A stretch of DNA of 64,000 bases from Streptomyces sp. JJ66 (GCF_019303495.1 NZ_JAEVFI010000001.1:372001-436000), one strand, 5' to 3'. Shown: positions 1-11,913, numbered from the stretch's first letter. The notes: generated by a model not told the origin, from the letters alone. Program-made: numbers and translations.

Positions 1-104
1 TCCCGCTGTGGCGCGGGGAAGTTCCACGGGGTGGGCTGCCCGCCCACGGGGCGCGGGTGGAACGTCATGGCGGGCGTGGTGGCGGTGGTGGTGGCGTCGC
101 TCAC
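1..104 (-). CDS. M16 family zinc peptidase, second subunit (5' end only)
   Basis: Only the first 34 codons are in the window; the gene runs off the left edge. The start is taken as the GTG at 104, which overlaps the TGA of the preceding M16 gene (GTGA) and has an AGGAAGG ribosome site about 9 bases upstream. An internal ATG at 68 is the alternative. The visible peptide ends with WNFPAPQR, like the start of the second of the two adjacent M16 proteins usual in streptomycetes (family knowledge). The overlap implies translational coupling with the upstream gene. In such pairs one subunit normally carries the HxxEH site and the other does not; that cannot be checked here. Confidence 0.75.
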   Translation of the reverse strand, partial: MSDATTTATTPAMTFHPRPVGGQPTPWNFPAPQR

Positions 105-1447
105 TGCGCGGCCCCTTCCTGCGTGGTGTCGTCCTCGGCCGCCTGAGCGCCACCGGTTGGCTCGTAGACCAGGACGGCACGGTTGTCCGGGCGCAGCCGG
201 GCGGCGGCCACGGCCCGCACCTCCTGTGGGGTGATCTCCAGCACGCGCTGGACGGCGGTCAGCGCGAGCTGCGGGTCGCCGAAGAGGACGGCGTAGCGGC
301 ACAGCTCGTCGGCGCGGCCACCGACCGTGGCCAGGCGGTCCAGCCACTCGCGCTCCAGCTGTGCCTGGGCGCGCTCCATCTCCTCCGGTGTCGGCCCCTC
401 GGCGGCGAACCGGGCGAGCTCGTCGTCGATCGCGGCCTGGATGTCGGCCGACGCGGCGTCGCCGGACGCCTTCACATCCAGCCAGCCCATCGACGGCGCG
501 CCAGCCAGCCGCAGCAGCCCGAACCCGGCGGTGACGGCCAGCCGGTCGCGGCGCACCAGGCGGTTGTACAGACGGGAGGACTCGCCGCCGCCGAGCACGG
601 TGAGCGCCAGGTCCGCTGCGTCGGCCTCGCGGGTGCCGTCGTGCGGGAGCCGGTAGGCGGCCATCAGCGCGCGGGAGGGCACGTCCTCCTCGACGGTGCG
701 GCGCAGCTCCTCGCCCATCACCTCGGGCAGCGAGCCGTCCCGGGGCGGCTGCTTGCCGTCGTGGGAGGGGATGCTGCCGAAGTACTTCTCGATCCAGGCG
801 AGTGTCTGCTCGCTGTCGATGTCGCCGACGACGGCGATCACCGCGTTGTTCGGCGCGTAGTAGGTGCGGAAGAACTGGCGGGCGTCCTCCAGGGAGGCCG
901 CGTCCAGGTCGGCCATGGAGCCGATGGGGGTGTGGTGGTACGGGTGGCCCTCGGGGTAGGCCAGAGCGAAGAGCTGCTCGAACGCGGTCCCGTACGGCAC
1001 GTTGTCGTACCGCTGGCGGCGCTCGTTCTTCACCACGTCGCGCTGGTTCTCCATGGACTCCTCGTCCAGGGCGGTCAGCAGCGAGCCCATGCGGTCGGCT
1101 TCCAGCCACAGTGCCAGCTCCAACTCGTGGGCCGGCATGGTCTCGTAGTAGTTGGTGCGCTCGAAGCTCGTGGTGCCGTTGAGCGAACCGCCGACTCCCT
1201 GGACGAGTTCGAAGTGCCCGTTACCTGGCACCTGCGCGGAGCCCTGGAACATCAGGTGCTCGAAGAGGTGCGCCAGGCCGGTGCGGCCCTTGACCTCGTG
1301 GCGCGAACCGACGTCGTACCAGAGGCAGACGGCGGCGACGGGCGTGAGGTGGTCCTCCGAGAGCACGACGCGCAGGCCGTTGGCCAGCCGGTGTTCGGTC
1401 GCTGTCAGCACTCCCGTGTCGGGCGGAGGTGTGGCCGTGGGGCCCAT
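101..1447 (-). CDS. M16 family zinc metallopeptidase (pitrilysin/processing-peptidase type)
   Basis: A 448-residue protein, close to the usual size of bacterial M16B peptidases. The inverted zinc motif HxxEH is present as HLFEH about 60 residues in, inside GLAHLFEHLMFQG. The distal glutamate that completes the zinc site is expected in the NQRDVVKNERRQR segment. The N-terminal catalytic domain is followed by a second M16 domain (MAAYRLPHDG region onward). The ATG at 1447 was chosen because a GGGAC ribosome site lies just upstream; the open frame extends further but without coding character. It overlaps the next M16 gene by four bases. The likely role is degradation or processing of peptides as a two-subunit peptidase; the substrate is unknown. 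No signal peptide is seen. Confidence 0.9.
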   Translation of the reverse strand: MGPTATPPPDTGVLTATEHRLANGLRVVLSEDHLTPVAAVCLWYDVGSRHEVKGRTGLAHLFEHLMFQGSAQVPGNGHFELVQGVGGSLNGTTSFERTNYYETMPAHELELALWLEADRMGSLLTALDEESMENQRDVVKNERRQRYDNVPYGTAFEQLFALAYPEGHPYHHTPIGSMADLDAASLEDARQFFRTYYAPNNAVIAVVGDIDSEQTLAWIEKYFGSIPSHDGKQPPRDGSLPEVMGEELRRTVEEDVPSRALMAAYRLPHDGTREADAADLALTVLGGGESSRLYNRLVRRDRLAVTAGFGLLRLAGAPSMGWLDVKASGDAASADIQAAIDDELARFAAEGPTPEEMERAQAQLEREWLDRLATVGGRADELCRYAVLFGDPQLALTAVQRVLEITPQEVRAVAAARLRPDNRAVLVYEPTGGAQAAEDDTTQEGAAQ

Positions 1448-1898
1448 GGGCGGCAAGTCCCTTCGTTGGCGGTGTGGCGTTGCGAAGTGAGGCGGTTGAT
1501 GTGCGGTGTCGCGGGCGGTCTGCGTGGGTTGTTGCGGAGGGTCGGTAATGGGTGGTGCGTGGAACGATGGCTCCGGGGCGCGGGCCGTGACGGCGTGGGT
1601 GGCAGCGGGCCGACCGGTCGGGGGCGCCCCTGTCACTCTATGCAAGCGCGCGGGCCCTTCGCGAAGTTCCCGGTGATTCACCTGGGCCTCCGGTGGTCCG
1701 TTCCCCGGTGTGGACGGCACGTCCCGGCGGTGAGCCGAGGGGCTGCGGGCACGCGCCAGGCGGGGTGGCGGCGGGCGATGTCGGCGGCTGGGTCCACAAT
1801 GGTCCGCGTCAGACCCGCACGTCCGCTCGGGGCGCCCGGTCCCTCCCGGCCCGGCGTCCGGCCGCGCGACCGTAGCCAGCGAAGGAGCAGCAGCCGCG
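1448..1898. other. Divergent intergenic region, M16 peptidase / parC
   Basis: These 451 bases separate two divergently transcribed genes and must hold both promoters. I see no credible gene: open frames here are extensions of the flanking coding frames in GC-rich DNA. The only clear signal is the AAGGAG ribosome site just before parC. No confident -35/-10 pair or operator was recognised. Confidence 0.5.
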
Positions 1899-4343
1899 AT
1901 GGCCCGCCGCAGCACCAAGACACCGCCGGAGGATTTCGAGGAGCGCATCCTCGATATCGACGTCGTGGACGAGATGCAGGGCTCCTTCCTGGAGTACGCG
2001 TACTCGGTGATCTACTCCCGTGCCCTGCCCGACGCGCGGGACGGGCTGAAGCCGGTGCACCGGCGCATCCTCTACCAGATGCACGAGATGGGCCTGCGGC
2101 CCGAGCGCGGTTACGTCAAGTGCGCCCGCGTGGTGGGTGAGGTGATGGGCAAGCTGCACCCGCACGGTGACTCGGCGATCTATGACGCCCTGGTGCGCAT
2201 GGCGCAGCCGTTCTCGATGCGGGTCCCGCTGGTGGACGGGCACGGCAACTTCGGCTCCCTGGGCAACGACGACCCGCCGGCGGCCATGCGGTACACCGAG
2301 TGCCGCAGCGCCCAGGCGGCCGGGCTCATGGTCGAGTCGATCGACGAGGAGACGGTCAACTTCGCGCCCAACTACGACGGCAGCGAGCAGGAGCCGGTGG
2401 CGCTGCCGTCGGCCTACCCCAACCTGCTGGTCAACGGCGCTTCGGGCATCGCCGTCGGCATGGCGACGAACATGCCGCCGCACAATCTCGGCGAGATCAT
2501 CGCGGCGGCCCGCCACCTCATCAAGCACCCGGGTGCCGACCTGGAGACGCTGATGCGGTTCGTGCCGGGCCCCGATCTGCCCACCGGCGGACGGATCGTG
2601 GGTCTGGACGGCATCAAGGACGCCTACACCAAGGGCCGCGGCACCTTCCGCATCCGGGCGACGGCGGAGGTGGAACAGGTCACAGCGCGCCGCAAGGGCC
2701 TGGTGGTGACGGAACTGCCGTTCACCGTCGGCCCGGAGAAGGTCATCTCCAAGATCAAGGACCTGGTCAACGCCAAGCGTCTGCAGGGCATCGCGGACGT
2801 CAAGGACCTCACCGACCGCGAGCACGGGCTGCGGCTGGTCATCGAGGTCAAGAACGGCTTCCACCCCGAGGCCGTGCTGGAACAGCTCTACAAGCTGACG
2901 CCGATGGAGGAGTCCTTCGGCATCAACAACGTGGCCCTGGTGGACGGGCAGCCGCTCACGCTCGGACTGAAGGAGCTGCTGGAGGTCTACGTTGACCACC
3001 GGTTCGAGGTGGTACGGCGGCGCAGCACCTTCCGGCGCCGCAAGCGCAGCGACCGGCTCCACCTGGTCGAGGGACTTCTGGTGGCGCTCGTTGACATCGA
3101 CGAGGTCATCCGCATCATCCGCGCGAGTGACAACGCCGCCGAGGCCAAGGAGGGGCTGATCGCCCGCTTCGGCCTGTCGGAGGTGCAGACGCAGTACATC
3201 CTCGACACCCCGCTGCGCCGCCTCACCCGCTTCGACCGGCTGGAGCTGGAGGCCGAGCGGGACCGGCTGGGCCAGGAGATCGAGGAGCTCACCCGCATCC
3301 TGGAGTCCGACGCCGAGCTGCGCAAGCTGGTCTCGTCCGAACTGGCCGCGGTAGCGAAGAAGTTCGGCACCGAGCGGCGCACGGTGCTGTTGGAGTCCGG
3401 CGGCGCACCGGTCGCCACCGTGCCGCTCCAGGTCGCCGACGACCCGTGCCGCGTGCTGCTGTCCTCCACTGGCCTGCTGGCCCGCACCGCACCGGAGGGC
3501 GCCGCGTTCAACGAGAGCGCCAAACGCGTCAAACACGATGTGATCGTCTCCGCCGTCCCCGCCACCGCGCGCGGCGAGGTCGGCGCCGTCACCTCCACCG
3601 GACGGCTGCTGCGCCTGTCCGTCGTGGACCTGCCGCAGCTGCCGGAGACGGGCGCCTCACCCAGCCTGTCGGGCGGCGCCAAGGTGTCGGAGTTCCTCAG
3701 CCTGGCCGACGACGAGTCGCTGCTGTGCCTGATGACGCTCGACGAGTCCTCCCCCGGCCTCGCGCTCGGCACCGAACAGGGCGTGGTCAAGCGCGTGGTG
3801 CCCGACTATCCGGCCAACAAGGACGAACTGGAGGTCATCACCCTCCGGGAGGGTGACCGCGTGGTCGGCGCGGTGGAGCTGCGCACCGGCGAGGAGGACC
3901 TGGTGTTCATCACCGACGAGGCCCAGCTGCTGCGTTACCCGGCGGGCCAAGTGCGCCCGCAGGGCCGGGCGGCGGGCGGCATGGCCGGAATGAAGCTGGG
4001 GCCAAACGCCAGGGTCATCTCGTTCACGGCGGTGGACCCGGCGGCCGACGCCGTCGTCTTCACCGCCGCCGGGTCGCGGGGCACCCTGGCCGACGAGCTC
4101 GGCACGGCCAAGCTCACGCCGTTCGACCAGTACCCGCGCAAGGGCCGCGCCACCGGCGGTGTCCGCTGCCAGCGGTTCCTCAAGGGGGAGGACTGCCTGA
4201 CGCTGGCCTGGGCCGGGCCCGCACCGGCCCGTGCGGCGACGAAGACGGGCGCTTGGGCGAAGCTCCCGGAGCTGGACCCGCGCCGCGACGGTTCGGGCGT
4301 GCCGCTCCAGGGCGCCGTTGACGTGCTGGGCGGGCCGCTGTGA
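1899..4343 (+). CDS. parC: DNA topoisomerase IV subunit A
   Basis: An 814-residue type IIA topoisomerase A subunit. It breaks and rejoins both DNA strands, and with ParE it decatenates daughter chromosomes and relaxes supercoils. The winged-helix/tower breakage-reunion domain fills about residues 20-500, with the active-site tyrosine at 132 in AAMRYTECR and a quinolone-pocket region around [17 protein letters not shown]. The C-terminal beta-pinwheel (about 510-800) has only a degenerate GyrA box ([13 protein letters not shown]), which favours ParC over GyrA. ParE lies 7 kb away, as in other streptomycetes where the true gyrase pair sits near oriC (recalled). The ATG has an AAGGAG site 9-10 bases upstream. 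Transcription appears to end at the hairpin at 4371-4398. Confidence 0.95.
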   Translation: MARRSTKTPPEDFEERILDIDVVDEMQGSFLEYAYSVIYSRALPDARDGLKPVHRRILYQMHEMGLRPERGYVKCARVVGEVMGKLHPHGDSAIYDALVRMAQPFSMRVPLVDGHGNFGSLGNDDPPAAMRYTECRSAQAAGLMVESIDEETVNFAPNYDGSEQEPVALPSAYPNLLVNGASGIAVGMATNMPPHNLGEIIAAARHLIKHPGADLETLMRFVPGPDLPTGGRIVGLDGIKDAYTKGRGTFRIRATAEVEQVTARRKGLVVTELPFTVGPEKVISKIKDLVNAKRLQGIADVKDLTDREHGLRLVIEVKNGFHPEAVLEQLYKLTPMEESFGINNVALVDGQPLTLGLKELLEVYVDHRFEVVRRRSTFRRRKRSDRLHLVEGLLVALVDIDEVIRIIRASDNAAEAKEGLIARFGLSEVQTQYILDTPLRRLTRFDRLELEAERDRLGQEIEELTRILESDAELRKLVSSELAAVAKKFGTERRTVLLESGGAPVATVPLQVADDPCRVLLSSTGLLARTAPEGAAFNESAKRVKHDVIVSAVPATARGEVGAVTSTGRLLRLSVVDLPQLPETGASPSLSGGAKVSEFLSLADDESLLCLMTLDESSPGLALGTEQGVVKRVVPDYPANKDELEVITLREGDRVVGAVELRTGEEDLVFITDEAQLLRYPAGQVRPQGRAAGGMAGMKLGPNARVISFTAVDPAADAVVFTAAGSRGTLADELGTAKLTPFDQYPRKGRATGGVRCQRFLKGEDCLTLAWAGPAPARAATKTGAWAKLPELDPRRDGSGVPLQGAVDVLGGPL

Positions 4344-4370
4344 GCCGCGGTAGGCGGTGAGCGCGGTGGG

Positions 4371-4398
4371 CGCCGCCCGGGGTCAGTCCCGGGCGGCG
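4371..4398. terminator. Bidirectional hairpin between parC and the COG0523 gene
   Basis: An 11-bp perfect stem (CGCCGCCCGGG with CCCGGGCGGCG) around a 6-base loop. It lies between two convergent genes and overlaps the last codons of the leftward one. There is no T-tract, as is common in high-GC actinomycetes. Confidence 0.75.
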
Positions 4399-5618
4399 TC
4401 CGCGTATCCGGCGGTGTCGGGGGCGACGTCGGTGGCGGAGCCGGTGTCGTCGCAGGGGCCGGTGTCGTAGGGGGCGGTGTCGCAGGGGCCGGTGTCGTAG
4501 GAGTCGGTGTCGTAGGAGTCGGTGTCGCAGGGGGCGGAGGTCTCGTCCGGCTCCTCGGTCTCGGCCCCGGCGTCGTCGCCCGCGTCCGGCATGTCCACGT
4601 ACCGCAGTACGCCCCACATGCTGCTCGGGTCCGCCCGGTCGGCGTCCGGATCGGGCGAGGCGCACGCCGTCAGGCCCGCGTGCAGGGCGTCGGTGTCGAT
4701 TCCGGCACCGATCAGCACCAGTTGGGTCGCCCGCCTCCCGCTCCGGGGCCACGGCTCCGGCGTGAAGCGCAGGAAACCGCCCACGGCGTGCACCGTCCAG
4801 CGTTGCTGCCCGCCGTCGCCGCTGAACCGCACGTAGCCCTTCAGCCGGTACAGCCCGGGCGGGCGCTGGTCGAGGAAGGTCAGCAGGCGGCGCGGATCGA
4901 GCGGGGGGCCGGCGGTGAAGGCCACGGTGTCGTAGGCGGTGTGCGGGTGGGCATGGCCGTCGTCGCCAGCGCACAGGTCCTCGAAGGAGAGCTGACGCAC
5001 GGCCTGTTCACGTTGCCGCGCGGCGTCCCGGTCGAACAGCAGCTCCGGGTCGAGGCGCCCGTGCTCGGCGCTCACCACGGGGGTGCCGTCGGCCAGTTCG
5101 GTGAGCCGTGCCCGCAGCGCCGCACGCTCGGCGGCGGTGACGCGGTCCGTCTTGTTCAGCACCACCAGGTCGGCGACCCGCACGTGCCGCTCCAGCTCCG
5201 GGTGGCGGCGGCGCACGGCGTCGAACTCGGCCGCGTCCACCACCTCCACCAGGCCGCCGTAGGTGATGCGCGGATCACGGCTGGCCAGCAGCATCCGGAT
5301 AAGTGTCTGCGGCTCGGCCAGGCCGCTCGCCTCGATGACGATGAGGTCGATGCCCGCGGCCGGGCTCGCCAGTTTGTCCAGCGTGTCGTCCAGGTCGCCG
5401 GTGTCCACCGCGCAGCACAGGCAGCCGTCGCCGAGCGACACCATGGAGTCAACCTGTCCGGCCACCGTCATGGCGTCGATCTCGATCGAGCCGAAGTCGT
5501 TGACGACGGCACCGATGCGCACGCCCCGCCGGTTGCGCAGCAGGTGGTTCAGCAGAGTCGTCTTGCCGGAGCCGAGGAAACCGGCGAGGACGATGACCGG
5601 AATGCGCTGCGTGACCAC
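4383..5618 (-). CDS. COG0523/CobW-family GTPase, likely metal chaperone
   Basis: A 411-residue G3E GTPase. Walker A is GFLGSGKTT near residue 14. The family's metal-binding CxCC motif is present as CLCC near residue 67 (GDGCLCCAVDTGDL). The guanine-specificity NKTD follows, and a CobW C-terminal domain covers about 230-320. Members insert or move Zn, Co or Ni; which metal applies here is not visible. The GTG start has a GGGAGGG ribosome site 6 bases upstream. The last ~90 residues are acidic and carry pentapeptide-like repeats (CDT/YDT) from the tandem DNA repeat at 4441-4533. Those cysteine, tyrosine and aspartate side chains could bind metal (inference). It is divergent from the next gene. 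Confidence 0.88.
   Translation of the reverse strand: MVTQRIPVIVLAGFLGSGKTTLLNHLLRNRRGVRIGAVVNDFGSIEIDAMTVAGQVDSMVSLGDGCLCCAVDTGDLDDTLDKLASPAAGIDLIVIEASGLAEPQTLIRMLLASRDPRITYGGLVEVVDAAEFDAVRRRHPELERHVRVADLVVLNKTDRVTAAERAALRARLTELADGTPVVSAEHGRLDPELLFDRDAARQREQAVRQLSFEDLCAGDDGHAHPHTAYDTVAFTAGPPLDPRRLLTFLDQRPPGLYRLKGYVRFSGDGGQQRWTVHAVGGFLRFTPEPWPRSGRRATQLVLIGAGIDTDALHAGLTACASPDPDADRADPSSMWGVLRYVDMPDAGDDAGAETEEPDETSAPCDTDSYDTDSYDTGPCDTAPYDTGPCDDTGSATDVAPDTAGYADAARD
4441..4533 (-). repeat. 15-bp tandem repeat encoding [C/Y]DT units
   Basis: About six near-identical units lie head to tail: one of 18 bases at 4441-4458, then 15-base units starting at 4459, 4474, 4489, 4504 and 4519. The unit resembles CCGGTGTCGTAGGAG on the + strand. 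The 15-base period keeps frame, so copy-number change would lengthen or shorten the protein tail in steps of five residues. Confidence 0.85.
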
Positions 5619-5677
5619 CTGGTGCCCTCCCTGTCGTGGAACAGCAGTCGATCGTAACGGAGGTTACGCTCGCCTCT

Positions 5678-6583
5678 GTGACGACCTGCGCCCTCGCCTC
5701 CCTGCTGGGGGACGAACCACTCGCGGCCACCGCGGCGACAGCCCGCACCTGGCTGCTGCTGGAACAGCCGGGCCCGTGGGGTGCGAACGCGCCGCACGAC
5801 AGCCACCTGGACCCCGCCGCGGCGCACGCCCTGGCCACGGCGGCCGAGGGCACTGGCGTGCGCGTCGCACTCATCCGCCGCCCCGGCCGGCACGCGGACC
5901 ACGGTGGTTCCACCCGGCGCCGCGTCTACCTCGCTCACACCGTGCCCGGCCGCTCCTGGCTGCGCGCCTGGCACACCACGGACCCCGCCGCGCTGGCCGC
6001 ACTCGACTTCCCCGCGCTCGGCACCGGCGACCACACCGGTCTCGGTGAGCCGTACCGGGGTGACCCGCTCGCCCTGGTGTGCACCAACGGCCGCCGCGAC
6101 CGCTGCTGTGCCGTGCTGGGCCGTCCGCTGGCCGCTGAGCTGGCGGCGTCCGGCGGCGCGAACGTCTGGGAGATCACCCACATCGGCGGTCACCGCTTCT
6201 CCCCCACGCTGCTGGTGCTGCCGTACGGATACGCCTACGGGCGGGCCGACGCGCCGCTGGTGAAGAGCGTGCTGACGGCGGTACGGCGCGGCCGCGTCGT
6301 CCTGGACCACTGCCGGGGCCGCTCCGCGTGGGACCAACCGGGACAGGCCGCGGAGCTGGCGGTGCGCGAGGCGACCGGTGAGACGGACATCGACGCGCTG
6401 TCCGTCACCGGGACCGACGACACGGTAACGGTCAGCCACCGCGACGGCCGCACGTGGCACGTCACCGTAGCCGCCGCCCCCGGCCCGCCCACGCCCGCGA
6501 GCTGTGGGACGCCTCCCGCCCCGCAGGCCCGCGTGCGCGCCGTCCGGATGGAATCCCGGCCCCCTCCGCACAGGCGGCCATGA
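5678..6583 (+). CDS. Sucrase/ferredoxin-like (thioredoxin-fold) protein
   Basis: About 301 residues, matching the Suc_Fer-like family. The N-terminal part has the recognisable ARTWLLLEQPGPWG segment. A cysteine-rich GRRDRCCAVLGRPLA site and the WEITHIGGHRFSPTLLVLP segment follow, typical of thioredoxin-like [2Fe-2S] ferredoxins of this family. The biological role is not established. The GTG at 5678 is preferred: a TACGCT -10-like hexamer ends 7 bases before it, suggesting a leaderless transcript, and a GGAGG lies 14 bases upstream. An in-frame GTG at 5636 lacks a ribosome site. It is divergent from the COG0523 gene. Confidence 0.75.
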   Translation: MTTCALASLLGDEPLAATAATARTWLLLEQPGPWGANAPHDSHLDPAAAHALATAAEGTGVRVALIRRPGRHADHGGSTRRRVYLAHTVPGRSWLRAWHTTDPAALAALDFPALGTGDHTGLGEPYRGDPLALVCTNGRRDRCCAVLGRPLAAELAASGGANVWEITHIGGHRFSPTLLVLPYGYAYGRADAPLVKSVLTAVRRGRVVLDHCRGRSAWDQPGQAAELAVREATGETDIDALSVTGTDDTVTVSHRDGRTWHVTVAAAPGPPTPASCGTPPAPQARVRAVRMESRPPPHRRP

Positions 6584-6676
6584 CGCGCGGCCGAGCGGCA
6601 GGCGACGACGCACTCGCGTGACGGGAAGCCGGGGGCCGGGAGCGCGCGCCGGGCTCCGCGACGGCACCGGGGGGCA

Positions 6677-8293
6677 CTACACCGCGCCCGCGCCCGTCAG
6701 CGCGCGGACCTCTGTCTCCGCCTGCTGGAACGGGTCCGGCCGCCCCGGGTCCGTCAGCGTGCCCAGCCACCCGCACACGAAGCCCAGCGGGATCGAGACG
6801 ATGCCGGGGTTCTGCAGCGGGAAAAGCGCGAAGTCGAGGCCGGGGAGCAGCGAGTCCGGGTGGCCGGAAACCACGGGTGAGAGGGCCACGAGGGCCAGCG
6901 CGGGCACGAGCCCGCCGTACACGGCCCACAGCGCGCCCCGGGTGGTGAACCGGCGCCAGAACAGCGTGTACAGCAGCACCGGCAGGTTCGCGGACGCCGC
7001 GACGGCGAAGGCGAGGCCGACCAGGAAGGCGACGTTGAGGTTCTGGGCCAGCAGCCCGAGCCCGATGGCCAGCGCGCCGATCCCCACGGCCGCCACCCGG
7101 GCGACGGCCACCTCGCTGGGCCGGTGCCGCACGCCCCGTCCACCCCGCCGGGGCCGCTGCCTGAGCGAGCCGTACAGGTCGTGCGCGATGGCAGCGGAGG
7201 AGGCGAGCGTGATGCCCGCGACGACGGCGAGGATGGTCGCGAAGGCCACCGCGGCGACCACCGCGAACAGCACCGTGCCGCCCGCCGTGCCCGCCCCGCC
7301 GCCGAGGAACCGCGCGAGCAGCGGCACCGCGGTGTTGCCCGCCGCGTTGTCGGCCCGCACGGTGCCGGAACCGAGCAGCGCGGCCGCCCCGAAGCCGAGC
7401 ACGATCGTCATCAGGTAGAAGCTGCCGATGAGCCCGACCGCCCAGATGACCGAGCGCCGCGCGGCCCGCGCCGTCGGCACGGTGTAGAAGCGGGACAGGA
7501 TGTGCGGCAGCCCGGCCGTGCCGAGCACCAGCGCGAGGCCGAGGCTGATGAAGTCGGCGCGCGAGGTCCAGTCCTGCCCGAAGAGCAGGCCCGGGGCGAG
7601 GAAGGCGTCGCCGTGCCCGCTGCGTTCGGCGGCCCCGGCCAGGAGGGAAGCCGGGTCGCCGCCGAAACGCAGCAGGACGAGGACGGTCAGGGTGAGCGCA
7701 CCGCCCATGAGGAGGACGGCCTTGACGATCTGGATCCAGGTGGTGGCCCGCATGCCGCCGCACACGACGTAGACGACCATCAGCGCGCCGACACCGACGA
7801 CCGTCCATGTGCCCGCGGCCCCGACGGTGTCGCCCAGCAGCAGCGTGACGAGCGTCCCGGCGCCCACCATCTGCGCCACCAGGTACAGCAGCGAGACGAG
7901 CACCGACGCCGTGCCCGAGGCCACCCGTACGGGTCGTTCGCGCAGTCGTGAGACCAGCACGTCGGCCAGCGTGAACCGGCCGCAGTTGCGCACCAGCTCA
8001 GCAACGAGCAGCAGCACGACGAGCCAGGCGACGAGGAAGCCGACGGAGTACACCATGCCGTCGTAGCCGTAGAGCGCGATCATCCCGGCGATACCGAGGA
8101 AGGAGGCGGCGGACATGTAGTCGCCGGACAGGGCGAACCCGTTCTCCATCGGCGAGAACAGCCGCCCGCCCGCGTAGAACTCCTCCGGCGAGCCCTGCCG
8201 CCGCCGTCCGGCCCACGTGGTGATGGCCAGGGTGACGGCGACGAAGACGCTGAACAGGACGATCGCGGGCAGCCGGTCGTCGTTCCAGTTCAC
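6677..8293 (-). CDS. actP: Cation/acetate symporter, SSS family
   Basis: A 538-residue integral membrane protein of the sodium:solute symporter family with about 13 hydrophobic spans. It carries the family segment GRLFSPMENGFALSGDYMSAASF near the N-terminus and the SRFYTVP motif in the middle. It probably imports acetate or related monocarboxylates with Na+ or H+. The GTG start overlaps the stop of the DUF485 gene (GTGA) and has GGGAGG about 7 bases upstream, so the two are translationally coupled. A DUF485-actP pair is the usual operon arrangement. It ends convergently to the sucrase/ferredoxin-like gene. Confidence 0.9.
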   Translation of the reverse strand: MNWNDDRLPAIVLFSVFVAVTLAITTWAGRRRQGSPEEFYAGGRLFSPMENGFALSGDYMSAASFLGIAGMIALYGYDGMVYSVGFLVAWLVVLLLVAELVRNCGRFTLADVLVSRLRERPVRVASGTASVLVSLLYLVAQMVGAGTLVTLLLGDTVGAAGTWTVVGVGALMVVYVVCGGMRATTWIQIVKAVLLMGGALTLTVLVLLRFGGDPASLLAGAAERSGHGDAFLAPGLLFGQDWTSRADFISLGLALVLGTAGLPHILSRFYTVPTARAARRSVIWAVGLIGSFYLMTIVLGFGAAALLGSGTVRADNAAGNTAVPLLARFLGGGAGTAGGTVLFAVVAAVAFATILAVVAGITLASSAAIAHDLYGSLRQRPRRGGRGVRHRPSEVAVARVAAVGIGALAIGLGLLAQNLNVAFLVGLAFAVAASANLPVLLYTLFWRRFTTRGALWAVYGGLVPALALVALSPVVSGHPDSLLPGLDFALFPLQNPGIVSIPLGFVCGWLGTLTDPGRPDPFQQAETEVRALTGAGAV

Positions 8294-8970
8294 TGGACCG
8301 CCTCCCGGGTGCGCTGCTGGGTTTCCCAGCGCAGCTCCAGCGCGAGCCGGTCGCGGCGCAGCCGGGCGTGCCAGGCGTAGGCGCAGGTCACCACGGCGGT
8401 GGTGAGGAACTGCGCCAGTCCTGCCAGCATGCCGATGTTCACGGGCCCGCCGCCGACCGGACGGGCCATCAGGCCGGGCAGCGTCGTGGCCGTGACGATG
8501 TAGGCCAGGTACCACAGGAGGAAGGCGGCGGTGACGGGAAAGACGAACCCGCGGTGCCTCCGCCGCACCTGCTGGAACGCCGAACTGCGGTGCACCGCGA
8601 GGTAGACGGCGGCGCGCGCGTCGGGCGGCAGGGTGGCGGCCGGCGGGCGCCGGTCCGTCCCCGGGGCGGCCCCGGCGTCCGGCCCCGCGTCCGGGCGGTG
8701 CGTCCTCGGGCCGTGCCCGGCGCCCGCCACGGGCGGCCCCGGCGTCCCGGGGGCGGGCACGGCGTCGTCAGCGTCCGCCGGCCGGGGCGCGAGAGGCGGC
8801 AGGGGCTGTGCGTGCCACGGGACGGCGCCCTGCGCAGGAGCGTTCCTGCGCGCTGGACCGGCGGCGTCGCCCGGCGGTTCCGGCTCAAGGCTGCCGGAGG
8901 CGACCGCGTCGTACCAGGGGTCCTCGTACCGCAGCCCGCCGCGGCCGTCGTACCCGTCCTGCTCGCTCAC
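8290..8970 (-). CDS. DUF485 membrane protein, ActP partner
   Basis: 226 residues. The first ~115 are low-complexity (Pro, Ala, Gly, Arg) and probably cytoplasmic. The DUF485 domain follows (HRSSAFQQVRRRHRGF, then two membrane spans around FLLWYLAYIVTATTLPGLM and FLTTAVVTCAYAWHARL). DUF485 proteins are small companions of acetate symporters. The GTG at 8970 was chosen for its GAGGAG site six bases upstream. The long N-terminal extension is unusual against the ~100-residue enterobacterial relatives, but similar extensions are familiar in actinomycetes. Confidence 0.85.
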   Translation of the reverse strand: MSEQDGYDGRGGLRYEDPWYDAVASGSLEPEPPGDAAGPARRNAPAQGAVPWHAQPLPPLAPRPADADDAVPAPGTPGPPVAGAGHGPRTHRPDAGPDAGAAPGTDRRPPAATLPPDARAAVYLAVHRSSAFQQVRRRHRGFVFPVTAAFLLWYLAYIVTATTLPGLMARPVGGGPVNIGMLAGLAQFLTTAVVTCAYAWHARLRRDRLALELRWETQQRTREAVQ

Positions 8971-9069
8971 CGCACGCTCCTCGCTCGCTGGTGAGCCCCA
9001 GCATGGCGAGGCACCCGGCCCGAAACGCGGCAACCGGACGACCTTCACCATTTCAGGTGACGCCGAGCG

Positions 9070-9087
9070 GGAACCGCCGCCGGTTCC
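9070..9087. terminator. Possible weak terminator after parE
   Basis: A 7-bp stem (GGAACCG with CGGTTCC) and 4-base loop lie 40 bases past the parE stop in the direction of transcription. It is short and could be chance in GC-rich DNA. Confidence 0.35.
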
Positions 9088-9125
9088 GGGCCGCGCGCAC
9101 TCACCCGGCGCGGCCGCCGGGCGCG

Positions 9126-11249
<2,124 letters not shown>

Positions 11250-11682
11250 GCGGTTCGCTCCTCGCTGAATCCATAGGGGTGGCTTACTTGCCGCACAGAG
11301 AGTACCGAGGGACGAGAGCCCAGGTGAGCCGCCACCCACGGGTAAACCTATGCTAGAGGAGCATCGCATGCACGTTCGATAACTTCCGGGCATGACGTGC
11401 ACATCACGTTCCCTTTGAGGCATGAACCATTTAGGCTCCGGGCACGTCCTCCGATACAAGAACGGGTGGTCGGCCGGCCAACCTGAAGCTGTGACCGGAC
11501 GAACTGCATGAGACGTACACGCAACTAGTAACCTGCACTTACGGCTCTTTCGCCGCCAACCGGCAACATCCGTCCCTCGGGAACGGGAAGACCCCGAGGA
11601 AAACGCACCGGGCAGGAACATACTCGGGCTGGTTGGATGTTGACCCTGGTACGACAGCTCGTCGAGCTAGAGATGAGGCGAC
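11250..11682. other. Divergent intergenic region, parE / small zinc-finger gene
   Basis: 433 bases between divergent genes. Its local GC content is visibly lower than the surrounding coding DNA. A TTGACC element at 11640-11645 could be a -35 for the rightward gene, but no matching -10 at 17-18 bases was found. I see no protein-coding gene in it. Confidence 0.5.
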
Positions 11683-11913
11683 GTGACTACTGTTCTGACA
11701 CCCGCGAGCCCGCTGACGGCGGCGGACCGCTGTGACCGCTGCGGCGCCCAGGCTTACCTGCGCGTCGTACTGGAGAGCGGTGGCGAGCTGCTGTTCTGCG
11801 CGCATCACGGCCGGAAGTTCGAGCCGGAACTGAAGAAGATCGCCACTGAGATACAGGACGAGACGGAGCGGCTCACCGCCACTCCCGCGAGTGCGTCCGA
11901 AGACGAGCGCTGA
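11683..11913 (+). CDS. Small conserved zinc-finger-like protein (DUF7455 type)
   Basis: 76 residues, highly conserved in actinomycetes. CDRCGAQAYLRVV supplies a CxxC pair and LLFCAHHGRKF a second Cys/His cluster, so a single zinc ribbon is likely (inference). The C-terminal half is a charged helix. It starts at GTG with a GATGAGG site upstream. The function is unknown. Its position beside parE and hrdB is conserved in streptomycetes as far as I recall. Transcription ends at the strong hairpin at 11968-12008. Confidence 0.85.
   Translation: MTTVLTPASPLTAADRCDRCGAQAYLRVVLESGGELLFCAHHGRKFEPELKKIATEIQDETERLTATPASASEDER

Noticed and set aside
1809..3536. A 575-codon frame on the - strand
   Set aside because: It lies opposite parC and has no conserved motif.
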